A stretch of 64,000 nt of DNA from Pisolithus tinctorius (taxonomy: Eukaryota; Basidiomycota; Agaricomycetes; Boletales; Pisolithaceae): NCBI GenBank assembly GCA_024663395.1, contig JANFAH010000008.1:1-64000 (forward strand), written 5' to 3'. A program made the position numbers and the translations under genes. Shown piece by piece: positions 35,380-45,844 of the stretch. Below the pieces are notes generated by a model. That model saw only the letters and a program-made list of their open reading frames with translations. It was not told the origin of the DNA and made no database searches. Each line of letters starts with the position of its first letter. Within the stretch, counting starts at the first letter, position 1.

Positions 35380-36194
35380 ACAGACCGTATATATTAAAAG
35401 TACCGGTGACTGCAAAAGTTGCGCAGTAATGCAAAATTTGTCGCGCAATCACCACCGTTTTATTTTGCTTGTTTAATGTTACAGACGCAACGTTATATTG
35501 TGACGCTGCACCATCCAGGGTGAAATTTTTCCTGACGATCGGATAGCCAGTAGATGACAATTAGAAGCAACAGCTCATGCTATCTTTATGCCGCCTGTTC
35601 TTCGCCCTACACTAAATAAATCTTCGCACATGCAGCCCACCACCGTTAAATGTGCCTATAGCGAAAGGCCGTTTCTTATTGTACTTATCTTTCATTCATC
35701 TGTGATTAACATGTGGATTTATGGAAGCATCCACAGCCCTTGTATCGGACATGCAAAGATGAAGGTCCCGCTAAAACCAAACCAGATTCCCGTTTGCCTA
35801 TATTGCAACTATAGGTTGCTGCAGGGTGATAACTATTTTAGCGACCTCAGTGACCCTACACCAGTTTTTGAATGTGGTGGAATTTTGCAGAATTAGTTGA
35901 AGTTGGCTTCTAGAATTTGGTCATGCCATTCATAGATTAGAAGGTACTCTGTCTGAATGTCCCCTAGATACCCATATGTAGCCCTCATGGCTAAAGCATT
36001 TTGAAATGTCGAGAATTACAATGCCTTTTCAATGCATACCGTGATTGGCAGGATTGGTTACTTCAACCAGATTTCACACGTTCTTCATATCTCATACCAA
36101 CCAGTCTAATGTAAATGCAGTACACGGCATTTCAGTGCTTATTCAGCATTGTCAGAAGGGTATAGCACGCGATGAAGGTTTCAGTGATACCAGT
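35380..36194. other. no recognisable gene
   Basis: A 102-codon plus-strand frame (35588-35896) has no recognisable domain. Nothing else stands out. Confidence 0.4.
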
Positions 36195-36942
36195 CTATTC
36201 TGCCTACAGGAATAAGACAATGGCACCTATATCCTCGAGTAATCATGTCACGAAGCCTTTCTTTTCTTCTCACTAGCCAGTAAGCTATTGCCAGCCTTTC
36301 GTTTGCTTCCTCTAGCCTTTGTGCTATGTGAAAATTCCGCAGAGACCTCCCATGTCATATGACATTTTGTTTGGGAACTTCTATATCACACTTGTTCCTG
36401 GAGAGATTGTGTAAGATATCGATCGTTCGGAAGGTCAATAATAGTCTGAAGTGTCAGCTGGAGCTCTTTGTATTTAGATAAGAAAGGAAAATCATTGGCA
36501 CTGATTCCAGCGGAGTCATGGCTGCCTTGAGGAAGAACGTACATTTCGAGGTTGGTGTCGGCTATGACACATCCTGTATGAACACGTCATTCGAACGCTG
36601 GATACCGCAGCAGTGAAGCTCTTCTTCGGAATGGAGGCCATCCAGCCGCTCTGCCTGAGGGAAGAAGAACAGCCAATAAGATTCCTCCCTCAGTGGCAAT
36701 GCGTCACACTGCAACTTCGATTTTCGAATCGGATTCAAGTCTTGGACTTCGATAGGCCTGCCATTAGCATGCAGGATGTCAGTGAGCAACTCTCTTGCTG
36801 AGAGCACACAGTATCCCATGCCTCGAAGACCATCGAAGGCCTGTTGTGGGTTGTAGGAGCCATGTAAAAGACTGTTCTTGTTCATCTCGTGGTGGGAATG
36901 AGCAAGCTTGAGGCGGAATATGACAGCATCATCAAAAACCAT
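36195..36942 (-). pseudogene. decayed paralogue of the C-terminal part of the gene at 43514-44053
   Basis: The last part (about 36390-36240) reads TWEVSAEFSHSTKARGSKRK and ends KKRKAS before TGA. It parallels MEWEASVKVLHNSEGKEEKG...KKRKVS at the 43.5-kb locus. DNA similarity extends through CTATATCCTCGAGTAAT in both. Upstream (36942-36562) is an open frame of 126 codons with no recognised domain. Stops and frame changes lie between these parts. Confidence 0.5.
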
Positions 36943-37325
36943 GTTTAGGACGGTGATCGAGGAGGGGGGCTCACATGGGTGGTGTCGCAGGACTTACCAC
37001 AAATTGAGCTGAGTGTTGTGATAGTAAATAATGACAGATACTAGTCAGAACATTGGTCCATACATACATCGTGGTCTGGTAGTCATAGATGTGTTTCAGG
37101 CTCTCAAGTCCCTATGAAATTGTGCAGATCCCATAAGAGCATTGTGTACTGCAGAATACCACAGCAACTCAGAGACATCCTATAATAGGTTACCTGACAA
37201 TACACTGGTCTCATCCATGCCTACAGAACACCCTTCAGGTGTAATAGGAGAGATTGCTGGGCAACGTGACTATCGGGTGATTAGTATGTGTCAACAAGTG
37301 ACAAGGTTACATAAGTGGCCAGCTG

Positions 37326-37368
37326 ACGAACCTCTGACGAACCTTAGACGAACCTTAGACGAACCTGC
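37326..37368 (+). repeat. four tandem 11-bp units in the left terminal repeat
   Basis: CTGACGAACCT is followed by a second copy and then two TAGACGAACCT copies. The right repeat has only about one clear unit, so copy number differs between the two ends. Confidence 0.75.
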
Positions 37369-37497
37369 CTTTTTCCCGCGCCTCTATTTTTGACAGGTTA
37401 TGTATCACCACTAGTATCCTTTTTACCCCTTGTCCCTTGTTCTTACAAGCTCATTTTCACATATATATACTTCACTTCTCTCACTTACAAAACCCTC

Positions 37498-37652
37498 AGT
37501 CATCTTGCCCATACTCAGGCAGTGGCTGAGGTATAGTTATCCCTTGTATTCGTTTTACACCTTACTAATTGTATGTTAGCTATTTTCTATTTAGGTGAAT
37601 AACCTAGTCATCTTGCCCATACTCAGGCAGTGGCTGAGCTATTTTCTATTTA
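37498..37652 (+). repeat. direct repeat of GTCATCTTGCCCATACTCAG module
   Basis: GTCATCTTGCCCATACTCAG plus GCAGTGGCTGAG occurs near 37498 and again near 37604. CTATTTTCTATTTAG also occurs twice. This is an internal duplication of about 105 bp within the element. Confidence 0.8.
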
Positions 37653-39341
37653 GTTTTTGTCAGTATGGACCACAGTGGCCAAAACTTAATGTACTTGGTG
37701 CCTGCAGTCACTCAAGTGGAGACAAGACTTTCCCTGAATAATGGCTCCCTTTGGATTGCCATGATGAAGTGCCCACCTGGCAATTATTGTCCTCAATCTC
37801 TATCCCTCGATATCCATAGGTTCCCAGATTCTACAACAGGCTACTTTAGTTTTGCATTGGGAAAGCACACAGCTAGCAAAAGGATACCTGCATATCAGAC
37901 ATACACAGAATGTGCATTCCAGGGGAGACACAGGAAGACTGCCAGGTATTAGAGGGGGGCTATTGCAAGTGCTTGTGATGTTGGCAGTCCACATCTTTTA
38001 CACAGAACCACTCTGCAACTGTACAAATACCCATGATAAAATGGAATATTTGCTGATTGTGTGATTCAAGAGCTCAATCCCCCACATGGTGCACTTCAAG
38101 ATGGAATATCATAACAGATGGCACTGGTCTATAATTTGGCCATGACCCATAGGACAACACTCACTTTGCATACCCTGAACCCATCCCTATACAAACACAT
38201 GAGCCACCTGGAAGGGCAATGGCTCAATGAAACAACTGCTGAGCACTTGAATGGCTAGGTTCAAGCTTGCCTACATTGATCCAGATAGTTGGTGTCATAT
38301 GGGCCAACATAGCAGGGCCACATGAATTTCTGAGTGACTTCATGTAAGGTGTCTATGAAATGTTTGCACAACACGAGATGATACAATGCTGCCCCCATGT
38401 CATCACTGTTTTCCACCTTTCCCAACTTTCCTCTGTTGTATCATCATTCCACTGTTGTTGGGTTGTGCTTTAGCCCCTGATGTTGATGCTTTTGTCTTAC
38501 ATCAGCAAAGTTACAAGTAGTCTGCTTGTCTGATCCATCTGATTTAGTCTGACAAACTTTAATTCAATTCATTTGAACTCTTGGCACACCATTCAGTTAT
38601 CTAGTGTCAGACATCTGGATTGCCTGGAGATTGTCTGAATTGTTCTGAATTGTCTGCAGCAGACTGTATCAGACAAAGCAGACTAGATGTAACTTTCCTG
38701 ATGTATCTTCAACAGCCAATAAGGCAGATAGTCTGTGTAATCTAAGTAGAAAGCAATTCAGCCATGGCCAAAACTGCTGAGGTGTCATAAGAGAGGTGAA
38801 CTTTATATATGATGGAACAGTGAGGAACTCCATGCATGCATCAAACAATGTCCTGTTCACTGTTACAATGTCATTGTAACATAGTGTCTACACACATACA
38901 CCATCCCTGCTGACCAACTACCTGTGACTGTGCTCTGTGCTCCTATCCTGCCCCCCTACTCCAATGAGCTTGTAAGAACTAGAGACAAGGGGTAATTAAA
39001 GACACTAGTAGCAGTACATAACCTGTGAAGACCAGAACTGCAGGAAAAAATGCTGGCTTGTCTAAGGTTCGTCTTGGTTCCTCTGCTGCTCGTCTGCTGT
39101 CACATACAACCTTGTTACTTCTTGGCAACAACTGCTGCCAAGGGTGATCCCATGTTCGCGCAACATCCCATTTGCATCTGAGGAATGATTAACACTGGCC
39201 CCTGTCTGTCCACTTGCGCTTGGCAAACACTAGGTTAGCACTTATAACATTCATTGTTAAGGAAGCGTTGCGTGGTCCACGTGGGAGTATGGAAGTTCCA
39301 TTCCCACGCAAACCCTTATCCATTTACTCACTACCACCATC

Positions 39342-40180
39342 ATGACAGATCTATACTTCCCCATACACCCACCCTCACGCTCCAAATTGCGGTCCATCAA
39401 ACTTATCAGGTACAAGGCATTTCCCCCTGATGAGGGAAAGTTCACTGTGCACGCGATCAATATCGAAGTCAATGATGCATTCACTTGTGAGCCGTTCAAT
39501 GTGCCAAGCCACTACTATGAGCATGTGAGACGCTTCCTCTGGCGCCATCACCTCTTCATGGGCATAGACAAGCGAAGAAAACAGCTTTCATTGGCTGTGG
39601 GCCTGTGCGCGCTTGCTCAACGTTATATTTATTACATGGATGCAATGATTGAAGGACTCTTCGTTGAAGCACGAAGGTCGGAGGGCAACAATTGGCGGTC
39701 AACACTGTTTGACCTTTACCTGGCGGTCGATTACTTTGTCCAGGGGCATGAGCTTCAACAGGGGCTTTTGTGGAGGTTGAACAATCCTGACCAAATCCTG
39801 GATGTCGTTGACATCACCACTCTGGGTGAGTATCGTTTGGTTTAAATATTGTTCTCACTTAGGTGTGCACGCAGACTGGAACCGGTATTATGCTGCCTTG
39901 GACATGACCGACCCTGTTTGGACTGGGGGAGTTTATCAGTTCGATATCACCAACGTGGCAGCAGACGACTGGCAGGCCCTCGCAAATGCAGCTGCCAACT
40001 ATCTGGGCCTGACCAACCCGGAGGTCAAATGTGAGTCATCCTAACTATTCTACCATCCTCTCATGTCACTCACCACGAGTAGCAAAGAAAGGACCACGCC
40101 AAAGGATAGCGGGTTCAAGTAAAAAGTTCAATATGATGCTATCTGTATCATCTCTAATTTGCATGCCACCTTCTTTGTGA
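39342..40180 (+). CDS. three-exon hypothetical protein
   Basis: Exons 39342-39825, 39863-40030 and 40083-40180 join to 250 codons (249 residues) with GTGAGT donors and TAG acceptors. It begins MTDLYFPIHPPSRSKLRSIK and contains VRRFLWRHHLFMGIDKRRKQ and HADWNRYYAALDMTDPVWTG, ending in a basic KKGPRQRIAGSSKK tail. If the last intron is not removed, the stop is at 40044. No family is recognised; no signal peptide or membrane segment is seen. No internal stops and normal CpG suggest a live host gene. It converges on EMC7. Confidence 0.6.
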
Positions 40181-40556
40181 ATAGATATACGACGAATCAG
40201 CAGCCAGTCCAAAACACCTGGATCCTCTGCAGACCCTGGTGAATCCACAGGCATGTATATATCCCACTTCGTGACACCATTTGACAGAAAACACAGTGCC
40301 CACCAACATTCACCGACCACAATCAGCCGAAGCTAATGCCTTTCTTAGATGCTTGGGCTCATTGATGAGTGCTAAGGGCACATAGCTACTCAGTACATCA
40401 GTAGCGTATGTATTAAAGGGGGATGGAAATGGGATAAGAATGATATTATGAAGGAATACGAATACGAAAAGGAAAAGCCACCAAAAATTATTGGATCGAA
40501 AGAAAAATATATTGATGTTCAATATGTTTAAAAGGCCTATCAAAACAGTGACGTAC

Positions 40557-41290
40557 CCAGACTTGAGGTCCCCACCTTGCACCGAGTTTCGGATACTCGC
40601 TACCATTTCCCGCCTATTCTTGATTTCCTCAAGGCTTCGAGGATCTAGATTTTTCTATGAAAGTGTCGCATGAGCCCAGGCAGGCGGAACGCGAACAAAA
40701 TGTTACCATTATATAAGGCATGGCCAACAACATGCCCGCAGTGACCAACATGAGCATCATCATAGGGTTCCGGAACATGCCCAGCAAACTGAACGACTCG
40801 TGTGGTTTGAAGTAGCTGTTCTTGCTGCGGGGACTCAGAATAATGGGGTACGGCAAGGTCACCGCTGACGGGGATAACAGTGGTGCTCCAAAGATATAAG
40901 ACTTGACTTCTGGTATAGAGGATGCGTCCGATACGTCGACACGAAACTGCAGAAACAGGTATCAGGGCCATTCTCGCATCAATAAATTGGGAGTAGTATA
41001 CCTGTTCGAAAGTATAATCATGAGAAAGTACGGATAGAACGTATACCCCTGGGTGAACGTCTGGTCTTAGGTCATTCAAAAGTCAGTGCAACAGCCGGTC
41101 CGTAATCAGGGAAGGGAAACGGACATAGAGAAGTTACCACTTCGCATCACCCCAGCCGAATATCAACCGGCATCTAGCAGAATTTTGGCTGCACCAAGCC
41201 CTTCATAGCCTTATTCTTACAATATGAAGCCATGTCACTCGGGAGGATGCAGTTCACTCACTTGGACACACGTCGTTCCACTGCACGAAT
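40557..41290 (-). CDS. EMC7: ER membrane complex subunit 7 (EMC7), with one in-frame TGA
   Basis: EMC7 is a subunit of the ER membrane insertase with a lumenal beta-sandwich and one transmembrane helix. Visible exons: one ending WNDVCP (about 41290-41270); one to 41125 with LLDAG, TGA, YSAGVMRSGNFS; 41065-41002 (PDVHPGVYVLSVLSHDYTFE); 40946-40707 (FRVDVSDASSIPEVKSYIFG, LPYPIILSPRSKNSYFKPHE, then the membrane helix MMMLMLVTAGMLLAMPYIM); and 40654-40557 (KNLDPRSLEEIKNRREMVAS). The signal-peptide exon and the last exon are not located. The TGA (41163-41165) sits where an Arg would fit. UTP23 lies head to head 240 bp away. Confidence 0.85.
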
Positions 41291-41526
41291 CCTAGCAGGT
41301 CGGCAGCAAATGTAATACTAGTAAATTCAGCGCTCGTCTAACTTATTCCAACTGAGAACCTACTGCACGAATCCCAAAAGAAGGATAAGGAGTGACGAGG
41401 ACCTCATTGTTGGATTAGGACGTGCTTATTCAGCGCTTGGTGGTAGGGAGAAGCGGGGGGACAAACACAACCAAACATGATATCTGCGTGCCCGTCCAGT
41501 GTGGGTAGACACTTCAGAAATTCAAA

Positions 41527-42521
41527 ATGCGGCAGAAGCGGGCCAAGACGTATCGGAAGCTCATGTCACTATATTGCATGTCTTTCGGATTCCGGGAGCC
41601 ATATCAGGTTCTAGGTGTGTTCAGCAAGCGTTTTCCTTGTTCAAGCTTACCCCCGTCCCTAGTTGACTCTGAGATATGTAGGATCGCCACAGAGTCAAGG
41701 ATCGACCTGTCAAAACAATTGAGTACTGTGCTGCAAGGAGTGACGAAACCAAGTATGGCCCCGTCACGTACCCAAGCAGCACTGTCAAGCTGACCTTTCG
41801 ACCTAGTGATCACGCAATGCTGTATACACGAGCTTTATCTCCAGGGGAAGTCTCAGCAATCGGCCGTAGACCTTGCAAAAGCTTTTGAACGTCGAAAGTG
41901 TAACCACAGAGAAGCCATCCCCGGGGATGATTGCCTGGCAAGTGTAGTTGGTCGGATACCATCTTCTGAGCATGCCCTTCTTTCTGACAATCTTCGTAGG
42001 GGATAGCAATAGGCATCGCTATGTGGTAGCCACGCAGTCGCAGCCCCTTCGCGCCAAACTTCGTCTTATACCTGGCGTTCCGATTATTCACATCAACCGG
42101 TCAGTGATGATCCTCGAACCACCTAGCGAAGAAACCCTCAGGGTAAAACAACAAGTGAGTGCTAATTCGCATAAAGGCGTTCGTAGATTTTCAATTCTTT
42201 ATCCAGAAAGAACAAGAAGCTCTCGGCCCAGCGGCTGCCGAATTGGTAAAACTACCTCAGCAGCCAAGCGATCCTCCACGGAAGAAAAAGGGACCCAAGG
42301 GACCAAATCCTCTTAGTATGAAGAAGAAGGTGACGCGGCCGGTCAGTGTGAGGGTACCTCGGAAAAGCGATAGCACTGCGCCTCCATCTGCAAGTGACCT
42401 TTCCATTGGGGAAAAGAGAAAGCGGGAAGAAAATGACGAACAGTTGACTGCTACGCGCAAGAGGAAGAGGCGTAGAAAGCACGGTGGTGGACCAACTTCG
42501 TCTGTTGTCACAACCGCCTAG
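41527..42521 (+). CDS. UTP23: rRNA-processing protein UTP23, five exons
   Basis: UTP23 is a nucleolar PIN-domain protein of the small-subunit processome needed for early 18S rRNA cleavages; it associates with the snR30/U17 snoRNA. Exons 41527-41614, 41663-41752, 41807-41950, 42000-42154 and 42207-42521 join without a frame break into 264 codons (263 residues). The N-terminus MRQKRAKTYRKLMSLYCMSF is diagnostic. CCIHELYLQGKSQQSAVDLA and ERRKCNHREAIPGDDC carry the Cys/His zinc-binding residues, and HRYVVATQSQPLRAKLR and IPGVPIIHINRSVMILEPP complete the PIN fold. The C-terminus is lysine/arginine rich (KRKREENDEQ, RKRKRRRKHGGG). It appears intact and is presumably essential, so this part of the window is functional host DNA. 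Confidence 0.95.
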
Positions 42522-43513
42522 CTGGAATTTCGCCGGCCCTCTCCAGTAGGTATCAGTCCCGGTGCACTGCTAAGCCGTGATCATTTTTGATGGGTCATGC
42601 CACTACGTGTGTCAAATCAAACTGCGCCCGGATCTCTACTGAATAAACATACTGCGATGGGAACTAGAAGTGAATATTAGTATGACGAGTGCGAGTGACG
42701 GCGTTGTAATCCGACTGGATTCTTGACCTGTTCATGGTGATCACATTCCCCGCACTTATGAGCCAAATATTGTCACATGAAGGTTGGGCACATCTATTTC
42801 CAGTGGAATCCGTCCGTTTTTCCTGTGTTAGGTGTCGCACATGATAACCCGTGTCAAAATTGCATAGACATGTCAACGTACCTGTCGAGGGAGGTAGCGA
42901 CGAGCTAATCATCACATGAACGGAATAGCCAACACGCGAACGAGGGGCACGGCAGCACGACGTTTCTCTCGTTCTTCATCGGGGGCCACAATGTAAGTAC
43001 CTCATCTACGTAAACGCGCGACGTTAAGACTGAGGGTATCCGTCCGCCCTTCGGTCCTGCCGCAACGCATCTCACCTTCTACCTGAAAGACGTCACCCAG
43101 ACGGTACGTGTGATGACTAGTAGTTGTTGAACCAGTGCTGAGCCGTACTCGCAGCCTACAAACACGTGACTTCTGGACATCACTATTTACTCCAGGACGT
43201 AGAACGCTGAGGAAGAATGGTATCGTAACGTCTTCCACGTCGCTACACCCACCTGTCGACAGCTTAGATGAAGGAGGTCTTCCGGAGAGTGACATCCTCA
43301 AGCAACGCAGTCATCCGGCCTCGCGAGCCTTCTGAAGTGTCTGGTAGCCGGCATCAACAGTCGGTTGCAATAGGCTCGCAAACGGATACCTATGGCAGGT
43401 TAGGTCATAACTACCTTGAGGAAGGACATCCATATTGACGTTGGTGTCGACTCTAGCACGTCCCATATCTTATGCCCATCGTACAACGCCACCTATATCC
43501 TCGAGTAATTGCA
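42522..43513. other. intergenic; one unassigned 99-codon minus-strand frame
   Basis: A minus-strand frame at 43301-43002 (with SGRPPSSKLSTGG and YRLGDVFQVEGEMR) is faintly like OB-fold protein fragments, but no exon chain could be built. Otherwise nothing is recognised. Confidence 0.3.
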
Positions 43514-44827
43514 TCACGACACCTTTCGTTTCTTCCCCCGAGTCTGTAAGCCATCACTAGTCTTTCCTTTTTCCTCCTTACCCTCTGAGTTATGCAAAAC
43601 CTTCACAGAGGCCTCCCACTCCATGACATTTGTACAAGAATCTCCATACTGTACTTGTTTCTGCAGAATCTGCGTGAGCTGCAGACCGAGAAAGTCCTCG
43701 TGGGCTATGATGTTCTGAAGTGTCGACAGGAGCTGTTTGGATTCAGATAAGAATGGGCAAGTCTGGCTGTTAATTGCAGCGGCGTAAATGCGAAGGCATG
43801 GATTCCCAGACTCGGCTCCGTGGGACTTCTTGCCGGGGAACTTTAGTTCCACAGCAGATTCCTTCAAGCCCAAGTTGACCAAGATGGAAACCCACGGTAG
43901 AGATGAGTTGCAATTGATGGAGTCATGATCGCGAGTGATGTTATCTAGGTCATTCCGGTGGGAACTGCTCCCGACCCGATCCAATATGAAGATCTGAGAA
44001 AAACCAGAGTGATCAGTTTTCCAAAGGCAATTCTTAAAGTAAATGGGGATCATTTTACCTGCGAGCGGTTGGTTGCTGTCACAGTGACGTAGCGTCCACT
44101 CATCCGCACCGTGTATGTCATCAACTCTCGAGACAAGAGAATATTAATGCCAATAAGGCCTACAGTAACTGGTCGTCACCATTCTCTGGGACAGAGATAT
44201 GCTCATTCATAGGTACCCAGTGAGAGAAATTGATAAATGTATCAGAGGTCACACCTTGTGGTGCTATCATGTATGTGGTATGAAGTGTCTCGAAGAATTG
44301 CTTGCGATCGTCAGAACGCAAGTCGCAAATCGCAGATCGACCCATCCCACTCTTCGAGCACAGCATCTTTCGAGCTCCCGGAGGCTAACCTAGCGGACGC
44401 ATATTCACAGACGACATCGAAAATAGCCGCAAAGAATATGTGGCACCGATCATGGCACCATAATCGACATCATCACTCTCCACCAATACAGCAGCTGGTA
44501 CATCATCCCGAGCCAGAAAGCCAGTTATATCATCAGATGGTCGGATGTTCGTATAAAGAATTAAAACGCCCTTCGTCCGAAGCTGAATCGGGTAAACTAG
44601 ATGTTAATACATAGAAAGGATGACAAATGACGCACTTCAAACAGCTGGCGTGACTTGCCGGTTCCACAGCCTTGTACGATAGAACTGAATTTTCCATAGT
44701 ACTTGAGAGGGCCACGCGCAGTTCTATCACAGAATTTTTTGTCATTCCTCGCTAGGTATTCGCCAAAGGCATCCGCAGCCTTCCCGCGATATTGGGAGAT
44801 GAATGCCTTATGCAATACATTCATCAT
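43514..44827 (-). CDS. P-loop protein of an agaricomycete hypothetical family, possibly degenerate
   Basis: The first visible exon (44827 to about 44625) contains LKYYGKFSSIVQGCGTGKSR, a Walker A-like motif (GCGTGKS). A GTGCGT...CTAG intron leads to a stretch with GVLILYTNIRPSDDITGFL, then KQFFETLHTTYMIAPQG (about 44290). An intron follows, then MTYTVRMSGRYVTVTATNRS, and the last exon (about 44000-43514) ends in KKRKVS, a classical nuclear-localisation-like tail. I recall the first half from uncharacterised agaricomycete P-loop proteins; the function is unknown. Not every junction is clean, so the gene could be broken. A further minus-strand frame at 45349-45026 (HGILDPKYQSISAAAVLVRH) may be an upstream exon or a separate gene. 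Confidence 0.5.
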
Positions 44828-45349
44828 TTCGACAGACAGACCCCTGGAGGGTTATGACTAGTAAGCCAACGGACATAGAGTAGAAACTGTAAGAACCTCG
44901 TAGCATGTCCGCGTACGTAGCCAACGATTTAGGTGCTTGAAGAATTTCTGGAGAACGAGTTAGCGCAGAAAACGAAGGAGATCATGCTGACCTAAGTTTC
45001 GAATATCGCAGTAAGATCGGCGCTCCTAAGCGGCATGAAGCATAGCGCCCAGCTCGGGATGCCTCACAAGTACCGCTGCTGCGCTAATTGATTGGTACTT
45101 GGGATCCAGAATGCCATGCGAGCACTTTGCAATGAGTTGAAGAAGGGTCACAAAACCGAATGTTCCGAAGGGATTTTCGCCCCAAACCTCCAAAATAGTC
45201 TTATTCACTCTTTTGTCCAGCTTCTTGTGAGTGGCATCGTCAAGAGTGTTGCGGATGGAGGAAAGAGGCATGACGGTCGATGCTCGTGAACAGGGGAGGG
45301 GGTGGAGATCGCTCAGCTCCCGACCAGACTCTACAGGGTTGCGATCCAC

Positions 45350-45844
45350 AAGCTTATCTTGATGGACGGCGGGTCGATAATCATTCCGTTCCAGTGAAGT
45401 ATAATGCGACCTGCAGGTTGGATCACTGGTAGAACCCCTAACATGTAATCAAGCTCCTGACTACTCGTCACTTGATTCCTGTATCCCATACACAATACAA
45501 CTCTACCGTGCGATACATACCGTCCAAATAGTAGATGCAACAGGAGGATGCGGAACACTACAGAAAAAAATATAGTATACATATGAAATGAAACACTTGT
45601 CAAAAAGAAATGAAAAGCCCCGTTACACCCGTCATGGATAAGTTGTGCACCACATACCAGATGGGTTATGATGATGATATATATGTATGCCAAACATTTG
45701 CGGGTATATTGGAATAGTATCCGCATGCCAATGAGATCTGAATGGGTGATTGATGAGGGGTCCATGGGGTGATGAGGGAGGGGGGGATCGTGACAGGGAT
45801 CGTGAAAGGTCGTGAAAGAGAGGGAGAGGGTAGTCGGTGGTGAG
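45350..45844. other. 3' flank of the OTU gene, no gene seen
   Basis: AT-rich stretch with short dinucleotide runs (ATATATATG, GATGATGAT). No coding feature supported. Confidence 0.4.

Larger units (their letters stand above)
37289..39127. mobile_element. non-autonomous element with ~180-bp terminal inverted repeats
   Basis: 37289-37465 and the reverse complement of about 38950-39127 match: TGTCAACAAGTGACAAGG against TGCCAAGAAGTAACAAGG at the tips, ACAGGTTATGTA inside, and TTCTTACAAGCTCATT at the inner end. Between them are about 1.5 kb of CpG-poor sequence without a transposase. A 95-codon frame (37665-37952) is open but unrecognised. No target duplication is visible. The superfamily cannot be assigned. 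Confidence 0.7.

Noticed and set aside
37326..37368. CRISPR-like short repeats
   Set aside because: The 11-bp units are contiguous without spacers, in a eukaryotic transposon end. This is a minisatellite.
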